Source: Porphyra umbilicalis (lineage: Eukaryota; Rhodophyta; Bangiophyceae; Bangiales; Bangiaceae). Taken from it: a DNA stretch of 64,000 bases. The first letter of the stretch is position 1. Every line of letters starts with the position of its first letter. Under the pieces are notes generated by a model. That model saw nothing but the letters and a program-made list of their open reading frames with translations. It was not told the DNA's origin and did not search any database. The position numbers were made by a program, and so were the translations under genes. The stretch spans positions 101,190-165,189 of the forward strand of contig KV918926.1 of NCBI GenBank assembly GCA_002049455.2. Reading direction: 5' to 3'. Shown here piece by piece: positions 22,351 to 33,157 of the stretch.

Positions 22351-24198
22351 CTTCATTGTAGGCCTGGCACATGCCGCTCATTGGCTGACTCGGTTCCTTA
22401 CACTGCCGATGAGGAACGGCCTCGATGATGAAGCGTCTGTGCTGCCACGCCTGGCCTGGCATCACCACGCCCCGGCCCGGCACCCCGTGGCCGCCGCCGC
22501 CACGCCTAAAGGTCTATTCCATGCATTTAGGCGCATGAGGAAAGGGTTTTCTCTGCTGTTCTAGACTTTTTTGAACCATGAGAAGTGAATAGAACTGGTC
22601 TCCGTGGCATGGGTACTCAAGGAAAAAAGACTAGGCGCTCAAAGGATCTTGTAGCGCTGAGATACACCTCGGTGTTTCTCTGCCCCGCCAGAATCGCGCC
22701 GTTTTCTTTGTCTCTGGAGATCCAGAACTGGCTCTGACCAATTTCTCATGCAAGACACGTATTGATTCGATCTGGCATCCCATGGAAATGCACTTTCTCT
22801 CGGCCAGCTACGAGCATCACCTGCCCCCCACCACCACCGCCCATGTTGACCAACGGCCACACATGTAGTCCAGAATTCCCCGCAGCACCGATGACACGCA
22901 TTATTTTGCCTAGCCACGTCGAGTTACCGCCTGCAGCGTGATCAGCGGGCCATTTATTCCACAAGAAGGCGTTCAAGACAACGGTGGGATGCAAGGAAAA
23001 ACGTCTGTCTCTCAAGCCTATTGTCGTAGCCGCCTGAAAGTGGGTCATAAAAAAGCTGATATAGTAGGCTCCAGGATGCGTCCATGCGGAGCGTCAACGC
23101 TTGTTCCATTGCCGAGTTCTGTGCGCGCCAATATGAGTCGCGCTCATGCGCCTTAATGCGTGGAATCGACCTTTAGTTAAGGGCGGTCTTCTGGGTCTAA
23201 TCTGACAGTACGAAGCCCTCTCACAAGCACCGCCAGGGCAGCATACGTGTCGCCCACTCGGGCTGACAGTCTCCACATACCTCTTTTGGTTGGCCCAAGA
23301 GCACACCGAGCCGACATTCTGGCTTCCCATTTCCATGGACTTGAGTCTATAGTGCTTTCCTACAGCCACACGTCGGAGAAAAGAGTCCTTTTTTCTAGTG
23401 CACGTTGCGGGAGTACTTTAAAAAACGTTTTTGGCGGTCCGTTTGACTCCGTACGCCGATGGAGGACGTCCCCCAGCGCTTTCGTGACTATGGGAGCATG
23501 CGCCGGGGCTGTTCGCATCTTTCTGTGAATTTGCTAGAGGTGGCGACGTCTTCATCGCCCGTACGGTCTGCGGAAGCATAATCGTGGTTAGAAAGGTACG
23601 TGAGGGCAGGTGCGGCGTTGACGGGGTCGTGGGGGCAGGTGGACGCGGCCGCGAACGGCCATGACGTCGCAACTCCACTGGTTTTGGCGGGAATCGGGGT
23701 CTGGGGGCCCTGTGGGAGGTGTCCGCTTTGAGATTTCGAACAGGGGGTCGTGTCGGCGCTGAGGGCGCGACTCTTTTCGTGGTCGCGTCCGTTCGCGCAA
23801 CACCCGCGCGCGGCGGGCGGGGGCGGTGGCCACCGCTGGTCGCGGCGTTGCCGCCGCGCCAGCCGCGGACGCGGCGGTGGGCGGTGGACGACCGCGCGCA
23901 CGACGCGCGCCCGCACGCGACAGCGGGCGGCGGCGGAAGCCGCGGTGGCGGCGACCGCGGTGGCGGCGGCCGCTGCAGCGGCGGCGGCACCGCCGCCGCC
24001 GCCGCCGCCCGTCGGACCGGCGGTGACCCCACCCGCGGCGTGTGTGGCGGGCGCGCGATCGGCCGGCGGCGGTGTTTTCCCTTCTTTTTTTTTGCCCGCC
24101 GTGGACCCCCGTCGTGCCGGACGACGCGCGACGCGCGCGCTCCCCCGCCCGCGCCCGCCCCGCCGCGTTGCGAGCCGTGCGCGCGCCGGGCGGCGGGC
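22351..24198. other. No gene seen
   Basis: Positions 22,351-23,520 are ordinary-composition DNA with short frames only. From 23,520 the sequence becomes GC-rich and triplet-repetitive, with open frames on both strands that encode Arg/Ala/Pro tracts. No domain or splice pattern was found. Confidence 0.4.
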
Positions 24199-24297
24199 AT
24201 GGGGCTCCTTTGGTGGCTGGTCGCGCCCGCCACCGCACTGGGCTTTGCGGCCGCGTCGCCCGCCGCTGCAGCGTCGGTCGCCGGCGGCGCGCTGACG

Positions 24298-24332
<35 letters not shown>

Positions 24333-24582
24333 GTCAACGTCTGCCGCCGGCGCCGCGGTGGCCGCCGCGCGGCGGCGCGTGACCCCCCCCCCCAGGGCGG
24401 TTGCGGCCACAACCGTGGCCGCCACGCCCGCCGCCGCCAGCCTTGCGGCCGCCGCGCAGCGGCGGCCCTACGGGAAATGCCGGATCAAAAAAGCACGATC
24501 TCCTGGGGTTAAGAAAGCTCGATACCCTACCAGGTTGGGAACCGGGGGTGAGACCGAGGAAGGCTCCCCATTGGTCCGATGA
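24199..24582 (+). CDS. Possible small hydrophobic protein, unrecognised
   Basis: From ATG 24,199 the frame encodes about 127 residues: a hydrophobic start (MGLLWWLVAPATALGFAAAS) that could be a signal or membrane segment, then Ala/Gly-rich sequence with an 11-Gly run, then a basic tail. The composition is less degenerate than the surrounding low-complexity frames, which is the only support. It may equally be a chance frame in GC-rich DNA. Confidence 0.2.
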
Positions 24583-24659
24583 TAAAAAATTCAGGCCAAA
24601 TGAAACTCTGGAAAGGGTCTGTGACGCACCCTGACATATTGTGCGGCTGTCATTGATTT

Positions 24660-26854
24660 GATTTCATGGCTGCTGTTGAGACGACCACGGCGGCAACGAC
24701 GACGGCGGCCGCGGCAGCGGCCGCAGCAATGGCGGCAACGGTGGCGGCAGCGACGGCGCCGACGGCGTCGACGACGGTGGCAGGGGCAGTGACGGCGGCA
24801 ACGGTGACGCCTCCAACGGCGGCGACAATGGCAGTGGCGGCGGCAACGGCAACGCCCCCAACGGCGGCGGCAACGGCGGTGGCGGCAGCGACGGCGCCAA
24901 TTGCGCCGATGGCGGCGGCAAGGACGGTCGTGGAAGCAACGGCGACGTCCTCGACGGCGGGTGCAACGGCGGTGGCGGCGGCGACGGCGACCCCCCCCCC
25001 CCCCCCCTCTCCCCCCCCACCACCCACGTAGACACGGGCGGGCTCGACCTCCAAGGCGACGACGATGGGGCGGCGGACCCCCCCCCCCCCGACGCCCACC
25101 CCCGCCGGCTGCGGCGGTGCGGGCGGCAGTGGGCCCCCCCCCCCCCCCCCCCACCCCCCCCGGCCTAGATCATCAACGACGGCACGTGCGGGCAGCTCCA
25201 CCACCAAATCGCTTCTCTCCTCAACGTCGTGACCCTCGCAGCTGCCCTCACCGTCGAAGAGGCGGCGGCGGGGGGGCGGTCGCCCCCGTCCCCGACCTTC
25301 ACCACCATCGTGCCGCGCGTATCGGCGCGCTCGGATACGTAGGGCAACGCGCAGGCGACGCTGCGCCCGACGGCAACGCCGCGCGCGCCGCTGCCGCCGC
25401 CGCCGCCGCCCCCGCCGCCGCGCGTCGACCGGTCGGCGGCGGGCGCGCGCGCGCTCGTGGCAGCGGCGGCGGCGGTGCCGCCGCCGCCGCTGCCGGTTGG
25501 GCGGGCGGCGGCCGCTGCCGCCGCCGCCGCCGCCGCCGGTCGGGAGCGCGGCGGCCGCTTTGCCCATTCAGCGCGCTTCAGCCGGTTGGGGGGGGGCGGG
25601 GGCGTGAGGCCACGGCGGTGGCGGCGGAGCCGCAAGTTTGTTCTTTGGGGTTGGGGGGGCGGAGAGAAGCCGCCCTCGGTGCTGCCGCGCACCCATGTAG
25701 GTGGCGGCGGCGGCGCGATTGTGCGTGCGGGTTGAAGGGTGGGGGTGTAGGGGGGGATGTGAGGACACCGGGGTGGCAGCGCAGCCCGCGGGTTTGCGCG
25801 TGGATGGGGGGGAGCGCAGCAAGAGGCCGCCCGCAGGTGTAGGTGTGTGTTTGGGTGGGAGGGGGTGGGGGGCGATATGCCACGGCCTGCCGCGGGATGA
25901 AGCGTACGTGAGGAGGTAGGGCGGGGGGAGGCCGCCCTTGGCGCCGCCGCTCACCTGGGACGGGTGGCCACGGCGGTGGCGGCAGGGTCGCGGTTATGGG
26001 CGTACGTTGGGGTGGGGGGGAGGGGGGGGTGGGGGTGTGTGTTGGGGGGGGGCACCACCTGGTGCTTTTCATGGACGCACGAGCTGACGCCTCCCCTGCG
26101 CCCTCTTCTCGTCCTGTGCTACTCTTGGTTGCCTGTGATGGCCCCATTTTCGTGCACGCGCTGGGGAAATGACGCCCGCGCCTGTAGCAGGTGAGTTGAC
26201 CAGGAGATACGTGAGAGGCACGCTCCTGTGCTGAGGTTGACATGAACGGAGATGCAGTGCAGATGCAGTATAATTGCAACCTGATCAATTCGACTTGGCC
26301 CGTTACACAGCCCCGACTCGCCCGGAGCCCTAGCACCGCAGTTCAGAAGCAGCCACGGCTGTGCTCCCGGACACGACAGTGTCAGGGCGGTGTGCCCGGT
26401 GTCTGCGACAGTGTGACTGACCCCCCGACACGGGTGCCAGACACAGCAGGCCGCTGATGTCAGACTGGCAGCTCAAGTCAAGTGGCGACAACTTCATGCA
26501 AGTGACGGCAAGAGGCGGCAAGCTCCATCCGTGACGGGATAACCGGCATATGGCTGAACAAGAATTAGCAGGCCGTTAAGGCTTGAAGGAAGTAGGAAAT
26601 AAATGAAAAAAGTTGTACATCCCCCCGCCGCAGCCCGTTAAACGGATGACATTGCTTTGCAAAGAGTCAATGCATCTGCACTCACATATGACGACATCTG
26701 CAGGCCTGTCGTGCGAAGCTTCAGAAAATGCGATCGTCTGCAAAATGCAGCCGAAGTGCAGTGAGATGCGGATGAGATACGGTGGGCGCGGCTGCCAACG
26801 ATGGGGCCATCTACTCTGTGAACCCCTTTTTCCTTGCAATTGTAGCCGCCCACC
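24660..26854. repeat. GC-rich low-complexity block with poly-C/poly-G runs
   Basis: Positions 24,665-25,160 are a GGC/ACG imperfect triplet array with C runs of about 10-17 bases. A non-repetitive 170-base island at 25,169-25,341 could be a plus-strand exon (GQLHHQIASLLNVVTLAA), preceded by CCTAG. Positions 25,400-26,050 are again triplet- and G-rich, and 26,060-26,854 is ordinary DNA without a visible gene. Confidence 0.35.
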
Positions 26855-28420
26855 ATGCGCACTCGGAGTGACGCGGAGCCTCGCCGAGATGTCTTGGACC
26901 TGAGTGCCTCGGAGGTGTGTGATGCGAACCGCGTCGCGCCTCCTACTGAGTCTCGAGACACTTTGAATAACGACAGTTACATCGCCTTCGTGTACTCCCG
27001 AGGACCCTACACAGGCATCCAGGTCACTCGCGTGGATGTCCGGAGTTTGTATGCTGGTCAGCAGGCCCGTGATGCACTCGTCGACGCTTTAGCACGCTAC
27101 ATCTGGCACGAGGAGCTATCGTCAAGCGATGCGAGAAGCTGTCCCGTGTTTTGTAGCGTCTTTTATACGGTTCTACGGGAGCGCGGGCCCGCTGCTATGC
27201 GCTCGATGACGCAGCGTGTCAACGTGTTTGACTACTCTACTTGGGTGGTCTTTGTTTCTGAGGGTAAGCACTGGTGGTGTGCTGTCATTCACGACGTTCC
27301 TCGCCTGGAGAGAGCTCTGAAGATGTCTGCAGACGAATTGGCGGCCCATACGGTCGGCCTGTTGCCACCTTGGCGTTCTTTAACTCGCTTGGCGGTGGTG
27401 GTGCCCCAAGGTACTCTCGCGTGCGCACCGCTATTTTTCGTTGGCTGCGTACCGTGGCGCTTAAGATTCTCTGAGCGGGGACCGGCACGGCACCGTAATG
27501 GTGGGCTGGGACCTGTCTGTATGTCGTCTCGCTCACGGTGCCTCATCAAGGGGCCACGGTTGACTGTTGCATGTATTCATTGTCTTTATTTTCTTATTTT
27601 TTTATGTGCTCAGTGGAGGACCGTCGTGCTTTGCTTCGCTCGGGTGCGGCGGAGAAGTCCGCGTGGTCCTGTTGGGTTGTCTTGAAGACAATTGAGCGGT
27701 TACTTGCCGTCTGCCACATCCTCGAGGCACGCCACACGGCAACGGCAGCTCGGCAACGGGTTCCTCGACTGATATCGGCGAAGCAGGCAACAGAAGCTCG
27801 CAAGATCGGAAGTTTCGCCAGCGGCCCACCATCTGGACGTCTGGCTGACACGCTGAAAGCGGCAAGCTCCTCTATGCCGCCAAACTCGACATCGCGCGCC
27901 GTATCGCCGACCTCGACTACCCCTGCCCTTCCCCGCCTGCCTCCCTCAAAATGGACGGGTGCATCGGCGCTGACGGCGGGCCCTTCTCAAGAAGGTGAAG
28001 CCAAGGGACCTCACCTCCCATCACAGGGGCGGGTGCCCCCCTCACACGCGTAGGGGCCCGGTTCTGCGGCTGGTACGGGCGGGATGACGACGGTCCTTAC
28101 ACTCCCAAAGACGGCGAAGCGACGGCGGTTGAGCACGGCGGACGTCGCGGCGGCTACATGGCTGGCAGCATTCAATGAGTGGGGCCTCGAATACAAGCCC
28201 GACGGGGCTTGCGACTTGTTCGTCATCTTCAAGGCGACGCTCTTCTTCCGTTCTTCATCACGCATTCTGCTTCTGGCGTCGCCCTGTGGTGCCCTCCCGC
28301 AAACCATGAGGGCGTCGAGCAGTGGTTCATTGATGTGCTCAGCACCGGACTAGAGCACGGGGGTCCGAGAAAAAGGCGAGCGGGAAGTGGCGGTGGCATC
28401 TCTAGTGTTCTGCTCTCCCG
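26855..28420 (+). pseudogene. ULP1-like cysteine protease (C48 family), frame-broken
   Basis: From ATG 26,855 (good Kozak context) the frame gives a ULP1-like fold: an RDALVDALARYIW segment, FCSVFYTVL, then VNVFDYSTWVVF and GKHWWCAVIH with the catalytic-type His. Near 27,370 homology moves to another frame (LAFFNSLGGGG), where family members have the catalytic Asp in a DSL motif but Asn stands here. Two stop codons (TGA 27,471; TAA about 27,498) precede VPHQGATVDCCMYSL, the region of the oxyanion Gln and nucleophile Cys, in the same frame. Protein-like sequence continues to about 28,400 with further shifts. ULP1-like proteases deconjugate SUMO and are also common passengers of DNA transposons. 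Introns could explain part of this, but the Asp-to-Asn change suggests loss of activity. Confidence 0.55.
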
Positions 28421-30192
28421 CGTACATGGAGTGTTTAGTGCTGCGTATTCGTTCCACAGGACGCAACTTCCTGGTTCCTACGGGCCTTTCATTCTGATAT
28501 CTCCTCTGTGTCTCTGTGTGGCTGTCTTTTGCCGTTAAGCTCGTCCATTTGAACAAAACTGCTGAGCAGAACGCATCAACGCGAAGCTACGTCCGAACAT
28601 CTTTGGTCCGTCCTCCCTGGCCCGCATTGAAGAAGGCGCGGAGCGCGGCAAAGAGTCTCAGAGTGTGTCATCAATATTTGAAGCAAGCGCAGTGAAGCAA
28701 TACGAGACACGAAGCAAGCAACAGCTCAAAGAATAGCATGCTTGAGTGCCAAGGCAGTCGCATGCCGCCGAGTGCAGCAGACTTCCAGGGCAATCGGCGC
28801 CGCCCACGGCGGCCGCCCGTGTGCGGCGCGCTCTGCGCGCGTGTCGTGACGGCCGAGCGTTCGCCGCGCGCTCTGCGAGCGTGCCGTGGCGGCCGCCAAG
28901 CCGTTTACCGGCACCATTTACTAGCCGATCGCCACAGCGGCACACCCGCCCACTCGCTTGCGTCGCCGCGAACACGGTCGCCGCGCGCGCCACCCAATAC
29001 CGCGGCTTCAGCCGCAAAGACGGTGCAGGTGGCAGCGGAGGCGGCGGCACTAACTGTGGCGCGCGTAGCCGCACATCACGGGCGGCGCTGCCGCTGGTCG
29101 GCCACCATTTCGCGAGCAGCGTCACTGACAAGAGGAATCACGCCGCGCCCTACAGTTGCCATCACGGCGGCGCATGAGGGTGGCCCGCCATCCATCGCGG
29201 GAATACGCAAAACTGAGAAGGAAGGGAGGGTGAACCAAAGCGCTCAGATAGCGTTCAGGGCTAGGAGAGGGGGGAGGATAAGGGGGAGCTTATGGAAGAG
29301 CATAGGGGGAAGCATCGGGGGAAGCATATTGGGGGAAGAGGGTGGTGCAGCATTTTGTCGCAGGCAGGAGACAAGGGGGCGGCGGGGTGGTGCCGCACCG
29401 CTAAAACGACGTAGTACGCCAACACGAGGACACCATGGCCAGAGGAGGTGGTACGCGACAGGAGGGGGGACAACCGTCAGGTGTCGCGCCATTGGCAGCT
29501 CGCCTGGGACAGTCATCGACATCTCGGTCGAGCGCACCATCGCTGGCACGAGCGATATCGCCGACATTCACCACTTTTGCCGCTGAGTGTACCCGCAGCA
29601 CGTGCGCGCATGCAGAGTGATGATGCGAGAGCCGGCTGTGGCAGCTGCCGCCCCTGCCAGCAGCGCTAGACGGCACATAGGCTGGTACGGAACTCGCACG
29701 AAACTGGGAGGGCTCGGAGGCCTCTGGACGTGACTCGTGGCGACCAGCAGCGTGGAAGCCGAAACGTTCTCCCAGGATACACAATCGCATACATAAAAGC
29801 AAAGCGAATGGATCTCATGTTTTTCTCCCAAGGGCTTAAATTGAACACCAAAAATGACAGACAACGGACACACTAGAATCCAGTCAGCAGTGTATCATTG
29901 TGTGACAAAACAAATGCTGACATCGATGTAGCACAGCGCTGGAAGTGTCTCAGTGGCTGATGAGGTGAACGGCATCGAGCTGTCTATTCCCACCATCTGT
30001 TGACCGCCTTGCATAGCGACTGCCTGACAATGACCAGCGCCAGCAGTATAGAATCTTCCCGCGGCACAGCCAATGCTCCCGTATCATGGCGCTCAGTTGC
30101 CCTGAGCAGATTCCTTCCTGTGCATTTCGGGATATGTTCGGTGCCATGAATAGCGCCTATCGGCAGACAGACGTAGACACCTACGCAAGAAA
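28421..30192. other. No gene seen
   Basis: Short overlapping frames on both strands. A modestly GC-rich patch at 28,760-29,200 has open frames in several phases, and 29,260-29,350 is a G-rich imperfect repeat (GGGGGAAGC). Nothing recognisable. Confidence 0.4.
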
Positions 30193-30505
30193 AACGGCTT
30201 TGGAAACGAGCGCTGACATGGCCTGAGCAGCCTCCATGCCCCTTTTTGACGGCAAAACGGGCAACAATGACCAGCGCCTTCCGGTGGGAAAAGCTCTAAA
30301 ACAAGACAAGCGGCCGTGAGACCGAGCGCTGACATGGCCTGGACAGCCTCCATGCCCACTTTTGAGGTCAAAACGGGCTACCATGACCAGCGTGTGCCGG
30401 CGGGAAAAGCCCCAAGACAAGACCAGCGGCCGCAAGACCGAGCGCTGGCGTGGCCTGAGCAGCCTCCATGCTCAGTTTTGAGGGCAACACGGGCTACCAT
30501 TGTGC
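30193..30505. repeat. 116-bp tandem repeat, about 2.6 copies
   Basis: GAGCGCTGACATGGCCTG starts at 30,208, 30,324 and (two changes) 30,440, an exact 116-base period. A more diverged relative (GACAATCGCCTTCCGGCGGG) lies at about 30,880-30,950, inside the ORF listed next. Confidence 0.85.
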
Positions 30506-30771
30506 TATTAATAAAGTTGGTGCAATTATCAGTCTATTGAGACCGACCGTAGCCAAGCAATAAAGCGAGATCTATCGCCGTCGCGGCGAGGAAGAAAGAC
30601 CTTTTGGTGAAGGGCATCCGATGGGGAGCCGGGTGGTGCCCACGACGGCGACCCCGGACCCACGGGGATTTAATATAAACGAGGGCACCGGTCGATCGAC
30701 CGTCCGATCATAAGCGATCGTAATGAGTGCCGGCAGACAGATAAGACAGGCAAGCAAACACACAATAAAAA

Positions 30772-31179
30772 ATGAACAATGCGGACGTAGCCCCCAAAGG
30801 GCATGTCACAGGCCAATTCCCACAGTACGTGGGCTTTGGCCAGTCAAGGGGGCTACCTGCGGCAAATTGCCAATTTCGGGCGAAGATATGCTACAACCAT
30901 GACAATCGCCTTCCGGCGGGGATCCTCCCAAGCACGGCCAGCGGGGCAGGGACTCAGCTCCTGTATCCACGAGAATGGCACCATCCAGTGCTGTTACGAA
31001 CGCAACTTGACTTCGAGTATGATATCACACTGGCAATGGCAGGTTTCCTACCCGCAAAAAATGAGTTTCCTTGTGAGCGTAACCACCCAGTAACCGAGTT
31101 AATGCACTTCGGGAAAGCATCCCATCTCAAGTGGCACCCGTCAGTTCATGTATATCTACTCTCTTATAGACGGTTGTAG
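30772..31179 (+). CDS. Possible small gene, 135 residues, unrecognised
   Basis: An A-rich leader (CACAATAAAAA) precedes the ATG, and a TATA-like TTTAATATAAAC lies about 100 bases upstream at 30,668. The product (MNNADVAPKGHVTGQF start) has varied composition but no recognised domain. Part of it derives from the neighbouring tandem-repeat family, which weakens the case for a real gene. Confidence 0.25.
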   Translation: MNNADVAPKGHVTGQFPQYVGFGQSRGLPAANCQFRAKICYNHDNRLPAGILPSTASGAGTQLLYPREWHHPVLLRTQLDFEYDITLAMAGFLPAKNEFPCERNHPVTELMHFGKASHLKWHPSVHVYLLSYRRL

Positions 31180-31403
31180 GCTACTTTTGTCCGTCCGTCC
31201 GCGGATTGCTGATCGTTCAACAGTGTCAGTGTTCACCCCCGATTCCAGCCAGTGAGCCAATGTTTACACGTATTTGAGGATTTTATGACACGGCGTGCAC
31301 ATGAAGTGCAGATCTGTCGGCATTCCAGCCCCCATGACAGAATTATGTACCCAACAATTGGCGCTTTTTCAAACGAATGACAACAGAAAAGTAACTATGA
31401 CCA
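31180..31403. other. No gene seen
   Basis: Short spacer between the small ORF and the G/T-rich array; nothing recognisable. Confidence 0.4.
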
Positions 31404-31950
31404 GGGGTCAGGTGGGACGGGGTGGAGTGGGGTGTGGTGGGGTTAAGCGGGTGGGGTGGGGTCGGGTGGTATGTGGTGGGGTGTGGTTGGGTGGGGTGGG
31501 GTGGTGCGGGTGGGGTGGCGTGGTGTGGGTGGCGCGGGCGGGGTGGGGTGTGGTGGGGCTGCGCGGGTGGGGTGGGGCGGGGTGGGGTGGGGTGGGAGCG
31601 GGTGAAGTGGGGCGGGGTGGTATGGCGTGGCACTGGGTGGGGTGTGGCGGCGTGGCGTGACGTGGCGTTGGGTGGGATGTGGCGGCGTGGCGCGGGTGGG
31701 GTGGCGTGGCGCGAGTGGCCCGGGTGGTGTGGCGTGGGGTGCGGTGGCGCGGGTGGCGTGGGGCGGCGTGGGGCGACGTGGGATCAGGTGCGATTGGGCG
31801 GGGTGGTGTGGGGGCTGGTCGGGTCCGGTGGGGTGGGGTGGGCTTGGCTGGGGTCGGTTCGGGTCGGGTGGGGTTGCGTGTGATGGGGTCGGGTTGGGTC
31901 GAGTCGGGTCTGGTCCTCTCGGGCGAGGTTAGGTGGAGTAGGGTGGTGTG
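31404..31950 (+). repeat. G/T-rich minisatellite (GGGGTGGG-type)
   Basis: For about 550 bases the plus strand is almost only G and T with some C, built from degenerate GTGGGGTGGGG and GTGGCGTGG units; A is nearly absent. The strand asymmetry and closely spaced G runs predict G-quadruplex formation. Frames through it encode only Gly/Trp/Val or His/Pro/Thr repeats and are artefacts. Confidence 0.85.
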
Positions 31951-32254
31951 AAAGCGGTAGATGAGATTAAGTGCGAAGCGTGACTGATGGCGCAGTCGTG
32001 GCATTTGAGTATGAACGGGAGTGCAGGAGGTACAGCGTGGAGAGGTTCACGTCGCTTCATTGCGGGGACACCTCATATATCTTATGGACAGGGCCCCAAG
32101 ACTTTATTCTGGGGAACACCACAGGCGCTTGCCAGCCGACGGGCACTCCTGTCATATAGAGCATCGCATTCATGGTGCTCTGGGCATAAAGAACACCCGT
32201 TTCTCCGTGTTTCTGAAGGCTTGATGACTGAGGTGTTAGCCGTCTACGGGTATT

Positions 32255-32390
32255 TACAGCCGTTCTCGGAAAAATCCCGCACTCCAACTGTTGCAAAATA
32301 GTTCCAAATCGGCCTCTACGACCCCGCAGAGGCCGATTTGGAACACTTTTGGGACAGTTGTAGTGCGGGATTCTTCAGAGAACGGCTGTA
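32255..32390. mobile_element. 136-bp foldback element flanked by TA
   Basis: Two 63-base arms (32,255-32,317 and 32,328-32,390), roughly 85-90% complementary, flank a 10-base loop. The ends read TACAGCCGTTCTC and GAGAACGGCTGTA, so a CAGCC-starting inverted repeat lies between TA dinucleotides. That is the pattern of a Tc1/mariner-type miniature element. There is no coding capacity. Confidence 0.8.
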
Positions 32391-32525
32391 GAGGCGCGGC
32401 ATGTACAACTCACTTCGACACGGGTACACCTGTGACATCCTCTGGTTAGGGCGCCGTCACATTTTTCCTCAGCATCCTACAGGCGCTAGCCGGCCGATGG
32501 GTACTAGTTGACTATATCATGACTG

Positions 32526-33157
32526 TATGGTGCGTGTCCCAAAAATGAGACATGCGCGTTTTCTGAAGGACTGACACATCACTGCACGGGAGCAGGCGGC
32601 GTGGGGTACGAGAAAATTCTCGGCTGGCCTCCATGGAAAGAGCCTCTCCCGACGCGTGCTTGGCTGACAACTCCTTAATACCCGCCTGTGGGCCGTGTTC
32701 TGTGGACCTCTCAGATAGCCACGATCTTGGAGCCAGTCTTTTTCAGGTTCTTGGGGTTAAAGGTTTGCAACACCAAAGCTCATGTGCTATCTGGAGCTTC
32801 GATGAGGGGTGTCCCAAATCGTGTTTTTCTCACCGGGGGCTACATGGAGGTCTTTTTCACGTTTTTATTTATAAGGTGGTGCCCTTTTCTTCGTGCACAA
32901 GTTGTCAGCACATGCCTGCTCTAGTATCTGTGCATTTGATTGGGCCGCGTGATCGTAACCTGTCGAAGTTGCAATGAATGACACTTTCCCCCATGACACG
33001 TCAGGATGTGCCGCCTCTGCTAACACTGTCAGAGGCTGTTCTGGAAGCATAGTGGGACCGAGTGGGTCACATTACATTATCGGACCGTTGCAGAAGGCCA
33101 GTGGGCCGAGAAAAAAAGAAAAAACCGCCATGTCTCATTTTTGGGACACGCACCATA
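32526..33157. mobile_element. 632-bp element with perfect 29-bp inverted ends
   Basis: TATGGTGCGTGTCCCAAAAA at 32,526 continues to 32,554 and is matched exactly, inverted, at 33,129-33,157. The outermost bases are TA on both sides, consistent with a TA target-site duplication around 27-base terminal repeats. The interior has no long frame, so this would be a non-autonomous Tc1/mariner-like copy. The autonomous source is not in the window. Confidence 0.8.

Noticed and set aside
31408-32004. His/Pro/Thr-rich and Gly/Trp-rich ORFs
   Set aside because: Translation of a G/T-rich minisatellite; no other coding evidence.
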